Source: CAZMYM01 sp964620325 (GTDB taxonomy: Bacteria; Bipolaricaulota; Bipolaricaulia; UBA7950; UBA9294). Taken from it: a stretch of 64,000 bases of DNA. The DNA is taken from assembly GCA_964620325.1 (NCBI GenBank), contig CAZUIM010000009.1, positions 1-64,000 of the forward strand, written 5' to 3'. Made by a program: the position numbers and the translations under genes. Position 1 is the stretch's first letter. Each line of letters opens with the position of its first letter. Below the pieces are notes generated by a model. It searched no databases. It saw nothing but the letters and a program-made list of their open reading frames with translations, and was not told where the DNA came from. Below, piece after piece: positions 50,388-57,632 of the stretch.

Positions 50388-51761
50388 TCAAGCCAGCGGC
50401 AACCAGACGGAAAAGCGTGCGCCACCGGATGGATCGTTGTCGGCGCGGATCGTCCCCCCGTGTGCCTCGACCCACTGCTTGACGATCGCCAGACCAAGAC
50501 CGGTCCCACCCCCCCGATTCCGCGCCGGATCCCCACGGTAGAACCGTTCAAACAGGTGCGGCAGGTCGTCCTCGGAGATCCCGGGACCGGTATCGGCGAC
50601 GACGAATTTCACCGCGTTCGGAGCCCGCTCGATCTCGATCCGAATCTCGCCGTCCGTCGGCGTCACCCGCAACGCGTTGCTCAGCAGGTTGGCGAGAACC
50701 TGGCGAAGCCGCTTCGGATCCACATTGACCAACGGGACGGACGGTGCGACGACGAACCGGAGCGTCGGCGCGTCGTCCGACGATGCGACGGCCGCCTCGG
50801 TCACTTGGCGGAACAGCCCCTCCAGGTCGACCGGCTCCTTTTCCAGTCGAAGCTCCCCCGCTTCGGCGAGCGCCAGCTCACGCAGGTCGTCGATCAGCCG
50901 TCCGAGGTGGAGCGTCTCCTCGTAGATCGGCGCGATCGTCTCCCCGCACGGCTCGTAGACCCCGTCGAGGAGCGCTTCGAGTGTCCCTTGGATGATCGTC
51001 ACCGGCGTGCGCAGCTCGTGCGCGATGTCGGCGGTCATCATCTGGCGGAGCGACTCCGAGCGGCGCAGGTTTGCGACCATCTGGTCGAACGATTCGCCGA
51101 GTCGGCCGAACTCGTCCCGAGACCGAAGCCGGACCGACTCCGGGAGATCACCGTGGGCGATCCGCTCGGTCGCCCGCGAGAGCTTCTTCAGCGGCGACAG
51201 GATCTGGAGGATCAGAAAGACCGACAGGAGCATGGCGAGGGCGATCGCGATGCCCCCTCCGAGCATCGCCGACTGCTTTGCCGAGGTGAGGAATTCCGCT
51301 TCCCGCGGATCGAGGTTGGCCCCCGCCTCTCCGACGATGAGCGTGCCGACGCGCTCGCCGTCGACGACGATGGGTATTCCCGTCTCCATCTCCTGTTCGG
51401 TCAACGAGCGATCGATCCCGCTCGGCTCGGTCGTGAGGAAGATGTCGCCTTCCTCGTTGGCGAGCCAGAACCGTCCTTCCACGGTCAACACCTGTCCCGT
51501 GTAGATCTGATCGCCGATGGTGATTTTCACCTCGCGGTGTAGGAGGTTGTAGACCCCTTTCCAAGTCCCGAATTCCTCGTAGTACCAGGCAAGCTGCGAG
51601 CTGAGCGACAGTCCGAAGATCTCACGGTTTTTCTGCCGATACTCGTCGAACCGCCGTGTGATCGAGGTCGCCGTCAGCAGATAGACCAGCCCGACGGAGA
51701 GGAGAATGATGACGGTGAAGGAGAGCGCGAGCTTCAGCGAGAGGGGAATCTGTCGCTTCAT
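50388..51761 (-). CDS. Sensor histidine kinase, BaeS/PhoR type
   Basis: A 457-residue classical kinase: TM1 (LALSFTVIILLSVGLVYLL), a ~130-residue extracytoplasmic sensor, TM2 (about residues 165-185), HAMP (GDLPESVRLRSRDEFGRL), HisKA with MMTADIAHELRTPVT, and HATPase_c (SNALRVTP, DTGPGISEDDL, GGGTGLGLAIV). It follows the response regulator by 3 bp on the same strand, so the two form an operon with the regulator first. Confidence 0.95.
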   Translation of the reverse strand: MKRQIPLSLKLALSFTVIILLSVGLVYLLTATSITRRFDEYRQKNREIFGLSLSSQLAWYYEEFGTWKGVYNLLHREVKITIGDQIYTGQVLTVEGRFWLANEEGDIFLTTEPSGIDRSLTEQEMETGIPIVVDGERVGTLIVGEAGANLDPREAEFLTSAKQSAMLGGGIAIALAMLLSVFLILQILSPLKKLSRATERIAHGDLPESVRLRSRDEFGRLGESFDQMVANLRRSESLRQMMTADIAHELRTPVTIIQGTLEALLDGVYEPCGETIAPIYEETLHLGRLIDDLRELALAEAGELRLEKEPVDLEGLFRQVTEAAVASSDDAPTLRFVVAPSVPLVNVDPKRLRQVLANLLSNALRVTPTDGEIRIEIERAPNAVKFVVADTGPGISEDDLPHLFERFYRGDPARNRGGGTGLGLAIVKQWVEAHGGTIRADNDPSGGARFSVWLPLA

Positions 51762-51764
51762 CGC

Positions 51765-52448
51765 CTAGGGTTCGCGAGCGAACCGGTAGCCGACGCCGTG
51801 AACGGTCAGGATGTAGCGCGGCGACTTCGGATCCTCCTCGATCTTCCGCCGAAGATTCTTGACGTGCGTATCGATCGTCCGCGCGAATGAATCGTAGGTG
51901 TAGCCCTGGACCTCGCGGAGGAGCTGGAGTCTCGTGAAGACCTGGCCGGGATGCCGAGCGAGGTAGGCGAGCAGATCGAATTCGGTCGGTGTGAGCTCGA
52001 CGCCGCGACCGCCGACGGTCAACTCGCGCGTCTTCAGGTCGATCTCGACGTCTCCGACGACGATTCGCTCGACCTCCCCGCGATCGCCCTCGTATCGCCG
52101 GAGGACGGCCCGAATCCGTGCGACGAGTTCACGCGGACTGAACGGCTTGACGACGTAGTCGTCCGCCCCGAGCTCGAGCCCGACGACGCGGTCGGCCTCC
52201 GCCGCCTTCGCCGTCAGCATGATGATCGGAACTGAGGACTTGCTCCGGATCGCCCGGGTCACCTCGATTCCGCTCTTCTTCGGAAGCATCAGGTCGAGGA
52301 CGATCAGGTCGGGCCCCTTCTCGTCGAACGCTTGAAGGGCGGCGTCACCATCGAACGCCGTGTAGGTCTTGAACCCCTCCCGATCGAGGTAGGCCTTGAC
52401 CGTTCGAACGATCATCTCCTCGTCGTCGACAACCAGGATTCTCTTCAT
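51765..52448 (-). CDS. OmpR/PhoB-family response regulator
   Basis: A 227-residue regulator. The receiver (about residues 1-118) has ILVVDDEEMIV, the phospho-acceptor LIVLDLMLPKKSG and the Thr/Lys pair (MLTAKA, VVKPFSPRE). The winged-helix output (about 130-225) includes LTPTEFDLLAYLARHPG and FARTIDTHVKNLRRKIEEDP. It pairs with the kinase that follows. The TATAAT hexamer ends 9 nt before the ATG, so the transcript is probably leaderless. Confidence 0.96.
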   Translation of the reverse strand: MKRILVVDDEEMIVRTVKAYLDREGFKTYTAFDGDAALQAFDEKGPDLIVLDLMLPKKSGIEVTRAIRSKSSVPIIMLTAKAAEADRVVGLELGADDYVVKPFSPRELVARIRAVLRRYEGDRGEVERIVVGDVEIDLKTRELTVGGRGVELTPTEFDLLAYLARHPGQVFTRLQLLREVQGYTYDSFARTIDTHVKNLRRKIEEDPKSPRYILTVHGVGYRFAREP

Positions 52449-52457
52449 CGCCCACCC

Positions 52458-52486
52458 ATTATACCGAAGGGAAGGCAATTCAATAA
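52458..52486 (-). promoter_or_regulatory. Promoter of the response regulator operon (TTATTG-17-TATAAT)
   Basis: On the minus strand a perfect TATAAT (52463-52458) has a weak TTATTG 17 bp upstream. Nine nt separate it from the ATG. The 229-bp divergent region (52449-52677) otherwise carries a possible TTGTGC-17-TACCAT promoter for the + strand gene. Confidence 0.7.
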
Positions 52487-52677
52487 TCGTGTTACCCACC
52501 GTTCGATCGACTGATTCCACCATAGGATTCGCCACAAGTAAGTCTGCACGTCCGTGTGAACACGAATCGTTGGTTCGGTGTGGATCTTGTGTGCAGTCGG
52601 ATTGTGCCTCCGAAGGGTTCCCACTACCATGGCACGAAACAGCGCGCGCCAGTACGTGAAGGAGGACCGACCGGCAG

Positions 52678-53751
52678 ATGAAGCGAATCCAAGTCGTCTC
52701 GACCGAGAAGCACTCGGGGAAGAGCCTGCTCTGTCTGTCCCTCGGGCGCGCGCTGCTCGAACAGGGTTCGCGCGTCGCGTACATGAAACCGATCAGCTTC
52801 GAGGTTTCCTACGAAACCGGCGAGCCGATCGACCGCGACGCGAACGCCATTCGCTCGCTCCTCTCCCTCGACGACGACGTGCACGACATCGCTCCGGTCC
52901 CACTCGAAGGTCCTCTGTTGCGAGAGGCGATCGAGTCCGGCGACCGCGGCTTCAGAGAACGAATCTCGACGGCCTTTGCTCGCATCACGAACGGGCGCGA
53001 TGTCGCGATCATCGAAGGCCGCAACCATCTCGGCCTCGGCGTCAGCGCCGGACTGAGCGACCTCGATCTCGCCGATCTTCTCTCGACGAACATCCTGCTG
53101 ATGTCGCATTACGACGGGGAAGAGACGATTGATCGGATTCTCTGCGGTCTTCGGCTCCTCGAGGATGGTCCTCGCGTGTTGGGGGTCGTTCTGAAGGACG
53201 TTCCGGTCGATCGATCCCTGATGACGGTGGAGGAGGTTCTCGTTCCGTTCCTGGCCGATCGAGGGGCCGAGGTCCTCGGAATGATCCCGTACGATCCGAA
53301 ACTCCGCTCCGTCGTTGCCGACGAAATCGCCAAGCGCCTCGGGGGGAGAGTACTGACGGGTCGCGGACTCGGCCGAGAGGTTCGCCATTTCGTCGTCGGC
53401 GCGCTCGGGATCGAAGCGACGATGCGCGGTCTTCGCCGGACGCCAGATTTCGGCGTCATCACCGGGGGCGATCGGTCCGAGATCCTCTCCGCTGCACTCG
53501 ACGTCCCCGGACTTCGCTGTCTGATCCTCACAGGAAACCAGCGTCCGTCGCGCGAAATCGTCGATCGTGCGAACGAACTCGATGTTCCGGTCGTCCTCGC
53601 CGGGCTGAACACGCTGGTGACCGCCACGCTATGTGCCGACATGCTCGACCGAGTCTGGATCCGACCCGGTCCGACCTTGGACCGAGCGATCGAGCACGTT
53701 CGAACGAACATCGACATCGCCCGGATCCTCGAGAAGGCGGCGAGCGGTTAG
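52678..53751 (+). CDS. P-loop (BioD-like) plus DRTGG-domain protein
   Basis: A 357-residue protein. Residues 1-210 form a P-loop AAA_26/BioD-like domain (Walker A-like STEKHSGKSLLCLSLG, IIEGRNHLGLG), and about 215-330 a DRTGG domain (DFGVITGGDRSEILSAALDV, GLNTLVTATLCADML). This is the N-terminal part of long phosphotransacetylases (Pta) but without the catalytic PTA_PTB domain. It is probably regulatory, or acts with a separate catalytic subunit. AAGGAGG is 12 nt before the ATG. Confidence 0.85.
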   Translation: MKRIQVVSTEKHSGKSLLCLSLGRALLEQGSRVAYMKPISFEVSYETGEPIDRDANAIRSLLSLDDDVHDIAPVPLEGPLLREAIESGDRGFRERISTAFARITNGRDVAIIEGRNHLGLGVSAGLSDLDLADLLSTNILLMSHYDGEETIDRILCGLRLLEDGPRVLGVVLKDVPVDRSLMTVEEVLVPFLADRGAEVLGMIPYDPKLRSVVADEIAKRLGGRVLTGRGLGREVRHFVVGALGIEATMRGLRRTPDFGVITGGDRSEILSAALDVPGLRCLILTGNQRPSREIVDRANELDVPVVLAGLNTLVTATLCADMLDRVWIRPGPTLDRAIEHVRTNIDIARILEKAASG

Positions 53752-53829
53752 ATTCAGGAATCATTCCGGCCTCATCGCCCGCAACTCTAGAGATCACGTG
53801 TTCGAACGAGCCGGCCCACTCCTCCGGCC

Positions 53830-54240
53830 CTAGTCAGACTCGATCCGGACGTCCGACGTGATCTCGGCAACCCCGCCAAGCATGTTCGCCACCGGGCAGT
53901 ACTTGGAGAGTGAGAGATCGATCGCCTTCTTGAGGTTGGCCTCCGGGACGTCTCCGGAGACGACGTAGACCAAATGGATTTTCGTGAACGACTTCGGATG
54001 ATCCTCCGTTCGCTCTCCGTCGATCTCGATTCGAAGCGTCTCGGGCTCCGTCTTCATCTTCCTCAAGATCGAGACGGCGTCCATCCCGCTGCATCCGCCG
54101 AGTGAGGAGAGCAAGACGTCGATCGGCGTCGGCGCACTCCCGTCGCCCCCGCCCTTCACCGAAGCGTCCATCGCAACGACGTGGCCATTGTCACTGTGCC
54201 CTACGAAGCGCATCCCGCCATCGAACGATACGGTCACCAT
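53830..54240 (-). CDS. OsmC/Ohr-family protein
   Basis: A 136-residue OsmC-like protein with SFDGGMRFVGHSDNGH, PIDVLLSSLGGCSGMDAVSI (the first reactive Cys region) and LSLSKYCPVANML (second Cys), typical of OsmC proteins that reduce organic hydroperoxides. There are two adjacent ATG codons; the second at 54240 sits 5 nt from GGAGG, the better distance, and the first at 54243 is 2 nt away. It is divergent from arsR across a palindromic operator. Confidence 0.9.
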   Translation of the reverse strand: MVTVSFDGGMRFVGHSDNGHVVAMDASVKGGGDGSAPTPIDVLLSSLGGCSGMDAVSILRKMKTEPETLRIEIDGERTEDHPKSFTKIHLVYVVSGDVPEANLKKAIDLSLSKYCPVANMLGGVAEITSDVRIESD

Positions 54241-54267
54241 CATGACCTCCTTCGCCCGAAGGATATC

Positions 54268-54285
54268 CAAACATTTAGATGTTTG
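54268..54285. promoter_or_regulatory. Palindromic operator CAAACAT-N4-ATGTTTG, probably for the ArsR regulator
   Basis: A perfect 7-bp inverted repeat separated by TTAG, markedly AT-rich in this genome. On the minus strand it lies inside a TTGTCA-18-TATCCT promoter for osmC; on the plus strand its right arm overlaps the -35 of the arsR promoter. A repressor bound here would control both directions. Confidence 0.75.
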
Positions 54286-54311
54286 ACAACTCTCGAACTT
54301 CCCGGTATCCT
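54283..54311 (+). promoter_or_regulatory. Promoter of arsR-grx (TTGACA-17-TATCCT)
   Basis: TTGACA at 54283-54288 and TATCCT at 54306-54311 are 17 bp apart. The predicted start near 54318 leaves about 79 nt to the ArsR start. Confidence 0.75.
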
Positions 54312-54396
54312 CGTCGCGATTCTGAGTTCGAATCTTGCGGGCAGGCACGATCGATCCGCCGGACTCGAGATTGAGACATGAATCGCGGAGAAACGG

Positions 54397-54690
54397 ATGG
54401 TGTATTCGGACGCGACAACGAGGTGGGCCGAGGTCTTCTCGGCCCTGGCGAGCGAACCGAGACTGCGGATCGTCCAACTCCTTGCCAGAGGCAAGCTCGA
54501 GTGCCAGGAGATCCTCAGGGACCTCGAGTTGAGTCAGCCGGCGGTCTCGTACCACCTGGCCAAGTTGGAGCGTGCCGGCGTTCTGATCAAGGAGAGAATC
54601 GGAGCTCGCCGATGCTATCGTTTGAACGAGGAGCTGCGGATCGTCTTCGAATGCCTCATGAAGGAGGATGGCACGTGGAACACACAGTGA
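54397..54690 (+). CDS. ArsR-family winged-helix regulator
   Basis: A 97-residue regulator with AEVFSALASEPRLRIVQLLA, the recognition helix region LELSQPAVSYHLAKLERAGV and a beta-wing KERIGARRCYRLN. A lone Cys in the wing and one near the C-terminus (FECLM) do not form the classical CxC metal site, so a redox or other ligand is possible. It overlaps the glutaredoxin gene by 16 bp, and the divergent OsmC gene shares its operator. Confidence 0.9.
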   Translation: MVYSDATTRWAEVFSALASEPRLRIVQLLARGKLECQEILRDLELSQPAVSYHLAKLERAGVLIKERIGARRCYRLNEELRIVFECLMKEDGTWNTQ

Positions 54691-54914
54691 TCGTCTACTC
54701 AGCCCCGTCTTGCTCGTGGTGTCAGGTCACAAAGCAGCACCTGGAGGCGAACGGCGTCACGTTCGAAGACGTCGACGTGAGCGCCGACCCGAGTCGGGCC
54801 CGTGAGATGGTCGAAAAGAGCGGCCAAATGGGCGTTCCCGTGATTGACATCGACGGACAGATCATCGTCGGGTTCGATCGCGCTCGGATCGATGACCTGC
54901 TCGGTCTTTCCTAG
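54675..54914 (+). CDS. Glutaredoxin-like protein (NrdH type)
   Basis: A 79-residue thioredoxin-fold oxidoreductase with the CxxC active site in YSAPSCSWCQVTKQHLE, the cis-Pro in MGVPVIDIDGQ, and GFDRARIDDLL at the end. Start is GTG at 54675, 7 nt after AAGGAGG. It probably supplies electrons to the OsmC protein or to a ribonucleotide reductase; the first is favoured by neighbourhood. Confidence 0.92.
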   Translation: MEHTVIVYSAPSCSWCQVTKQHLEANGVTFEDVDVSADPSRAREMVEKSGQMGVPVIDIDGQIIVGFDRARIDDLLGLS

Positions 54915-54960
54915 GCAGACCGGATCGCCGGCGTCGACGGACGCGCGTGCTCGTACCAAA

Positions 54961-56328
54961 CTAGCGACGGATCGCGAGAAGAACCGCCGCCCGCGCGTCG
55001 ACCAAGCCGTGCCCGTACATCGCGTCCCTTCCCCGCGGTCCAAGATCTTCGGCGGTCTGCTCGAGGATCGCCACCGCCTCGGCCGCCGACAGATGAGGAG
55101 CGGCCGAGAGGATCAGGGCGAGGACCCCCGTCACGTGAGGCGCCGCGAAGGAGGTCCCTGACTGGGTCGTCGCCCGACCCCCTTTGGACAGCGACGTGAT
55201 CGACTGTCCGGGAGCGCACAACGACACTTCCGGACCACGGTTGCTGAAGCCGGCCAGGAGGTCGTTGTCGGTTGTGGCCGACACCGCGAGAACCGAGTCG
55301 TATTTGCCGGGGAACATCACCCGATCATCTCCCAGATTCCCCGCGATGCCGACGACGATGACCCCGCGGGCGACCGCCCGCTGAAGCGCTCGCTCGAAGT
55401 CACGCGGCGGCGTCCCGTTGGCGTAGATGCTCATGTTGATGATCCGGGCTCCATTGTCGACCGCGTAGTCGATCGCGTCGACGAACGCTTCCCAATCGGA
55501 TGCCCGGAAGCTGTTCGACGAATCGAGGAACCGAACGTCCATGATCCGAACTCCCGGCGCAACGCCGACGATCGGCAGCTCCCCCGGCCGGGCACCGATG
55601 ATCGATGCGACGATCGTCCCGTGCGCGTGAAGACTGGATCCGACCGTCGAATCGTTGTCTCCATCTCGGAAATCCCAGCCGTGAACGTCGTCGACGTATC
55701 CGTTCCGATCATCGTCGATCCCGTTCCCGGGAATCTCCCCCGGATTCACCCACTGGCTGTCGGCAAGCTGTGACACGCTCCAATCGATCCCCGAGTCGAT
55801 GACCGCAACGACCACGTCTTCGCTCCCGTGCGACGTCTCCCACGCATCGGGTGCCTGAACGCGGGTCAGCCCCCAACTGACCGGCTGCTGATAGACGACG
55901 TACGGAACCGAGTGCTCCGGCTCCGGGGCGAGAGGAAGGCGAATCGGAAGGATCTCGAACCGGAGGAAGTCGGAGACGAGCGACGAACCGCCGATGTCGA
56001 GCGCCACCTCGAGAAGATGAACACCGACCTGCTGGAACTCCCATCGGCTCGCCAGATGAACGGTCATTGAATCTCCAGGCCCTGCCGAGAATGGTGCGAT
56101 CGACATCCGCTCGATCGGCTGGCCGCGTTCATCCATCAGCGTCGCCGTTCCGGCGATGTGCTGCAGCGCGACACTCTGCCCGTTGGTGAAACGAAACGAG
56201 ACCTCGAACGGGCTCAATCCCACGATCTCGATTTCGGAGATCCACTCGTCAGCCGCCTGCCCGACAACGGCGAGACATGCGACAACTACCGCGACTTCCG
56301 TGACGAAGAGAGCCCGACGAACCGTCAT
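54961..56328 (-). CDS. Subtilisin-like serine protease (S8 family), exported
   Basis: A 455-residue exported protease. The signal peptide covers about residues 1-25, a ~100-residue beta domain follows, then the catalytic domain with the triad Asp in VVAVIDSGIDWS, His in LHAHGTIVASIIG and Ser in SGTSFAAPHVTGV, and the oxyanion Asn in VVGIAGNLGDD. It is overlapped by the degenerate GGDEF gene (ATGA), so the pair is translated together. Substrate unknown; a role in processing surface proteins is possible. Confidence 0.93.
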   Translation of the reverse strand: MTVRRALFVTEVAVVVACLAVVGQAADEWISEIEIVGLSPFEVSFRFTNGQSVALQHIAGTATLMDERGQPIERMSIAPFSAGPGDSMTVHLASRWEFQQVGVHLLEVALDIGGSSLVSDFLRFEILPIRLPLAPEPEHSVPYVVYQQPVSWGLTRVQAPDAWETSHGSEDVVVAVIDSGIDWSVSQLADSQWVNPGEIPGNGIDDDRNGYVDDVHGWDFRDGDNDSTVGSSLHAHGTIVASIIGARPGELPIVGVAPGVRIMDVRFLDSSNSFRASDWEAFVDAIDYAVDNGARIINMSIYANGTPPRDFERALQRAVARGVIVVGIAGNLGDDRVMFPGKYDSVLAVSATTDNDLLAGFSNRGPEVSLCAPGQSITSLSKGGRATTQSGTSFAAPHVTGVLALILSAAPHLSAAEAVAILEQTAEDLGPRGRDAMYGHGLVDARAAVLLAIRR

Positions 56329-57617
56329 GCACTCAGGTTCCCGAGTGGGCCGATCACGCGCGCGATCACATCATCGACCTCCGGTGCACCCTCCTCACTC
56401 CAGCCGATGTGGGCGATCGTCACCTTCACAGGAAAGTCGAGCTGCGACGTCACGTCCGCCACGAGCCCCCGAAGCCGCTCGGACGCGACGGCCGCCCCGT
56501 CCGGCGGCGTCTCCGGAAGCATCGAGGTGAATCGAACCTCGCCGACTCGATAGAGCACGTCGACGTTGCGCAGGTTCCCGACGAGGAAGCCGGCCGTCCG
56601 AATGAGGGCCCGATCCCTCTCGTCGTCTGTCCGCACTTCGAGCCCCTCGAGGTCGATGATCAGAAGCGAGGTCGGATGCTTGTACCGCCGGGTCTTCGAG
56701 AGCTCTCGGTCGAGCTCGTCTCGCAGATGGTCGAGCGTATAGGCACCGGTCAGTTCGTCGAGAACGACGAGCTTCTTCAGTTCCTGTTCGTGCGAGTAGA
56801 TCACCTTGGTCATCAAGTTGAATCCGTCGATCAACTGCATCACTTCGTCACGCTGAGACGTCCCGGGAATCCGCCGGAAGGCGACCGGAACCTCGACGTC
56901 GTATTCCCGATGCGAGACCGAGTCGACCGCGCCAGCCAGCCTCTCGACGGGGCGAGTGACAAGGCCACGCAGCACGAAGATGAGGGTCGCTCCCAGTAGG
57001 ATCGTCCCGACGATCGTCGCCACGGCGAACCGGCGCGACAAGGTTGAAACGAACCGTGCTTGCTCCTCGAGAGACATGTCGACAGCGACAACACCGATCA
57101 GGTCAGCGCCAGAGAAGATCGGGTGGTATGCACGAAGATACTCCGCGCCGCCGGCGTCGATCGGCTCCAGTTCGACCCCGCGAAGTGTCTGGAAGAACGC
57201 CTCCTCGTCCTCGGTCGACAGGACGCCGACCCTCGTCGGGTCCGTGCTCGCCACGGCCAAGAATCCGCGGGCACTGACGCCGATCGTCGTGATCCCGACG
57301 ACTGACTCGTATCGCTCGAGGAGCCGGTCGATGTCCTTGTTGATCTCCTCCGAGTAGTACAGGATGTAATCCTTCTCCTGAATCGATTTCGAGATCACCG
57401 ACGCGACGCTTCGCGCCCGCTGCTCGTAGATTGCCGTGATCGACGTTCGCAGGGAGAGGAAGGAGAATGCGTACAGAGCCCCCACGACGAGAATCACCAT
57501 CGTCAGAACGAGCACCAGGAGCTTCGCTCGTAGACTCGTTCCGTACCGGAACCAGGAGCGGAAGCGCAACGGCCAAGAGGGACCGTGCTTCACCGTCTCC
57601 GCCTTGCTCGCATCCAT
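56325..57617 (-). CDS. Membrane receptor with degenerate GGDEF domain
   Basis: A 430-residue protein: TM1 (about residues 30-55), a ~140-residue extracytoplasmic dCache-like sensor (SVVGITTIGVSARGF, LIGVVAVDMSLEEQ), TM2 (FAVATIVGTILLGATLIFVL), HAMP, then a GGDEF-like domain (about 285-430) with DELTGAYTLDHLRDEL and LLIIDLEG. The active-site motif is VGEVRF where GGDEF would be, so cyclase activity is unlikely. It may act as a GTP- or c-di-GMP-binding or purely structural sensor. Its stop overlaps the protease start. Confidence 0.85.
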   Translation of the reverse strand: MDASKAETVKHGPSWPLRFRSWFRYGTSLRAKLLVLVLTMVILVVGALYAFSFLSLRTSITAIYEQRARSVASVISKSIQEKDYILYYSEEINKDIDRLLERYESVVGITTIGVSARGFLAVASTDPTRVGVLSTEDEEAFFQTLRGVELEPIDAGGAEYLRAYHPIFSGADLIGVVAVDMSLEEQARFVSTLSRRFAVATIVGTILLGATLIFVLRGLVTRPVERLAGAVDSVSHREYDVEVPVAFRRIPGTSQRDEVMQLIDGFNLMTKVIYSHEQELKKLVVLDELTGAYTLDHLRDELDRELSKTRRYKHPTSLLIIDLEGLEVRTDDERDRALIRTAGFLVGNLRNVDVLYRVGEVRFTSMLPETPPDGAAVASERLRGLVADVTSQLDFPVKVTIAHIGWSEEGAPEVDDVIARVIGPLGNLSA

Positions 57618-57632
57618 TCGATCTCCTTTGTG

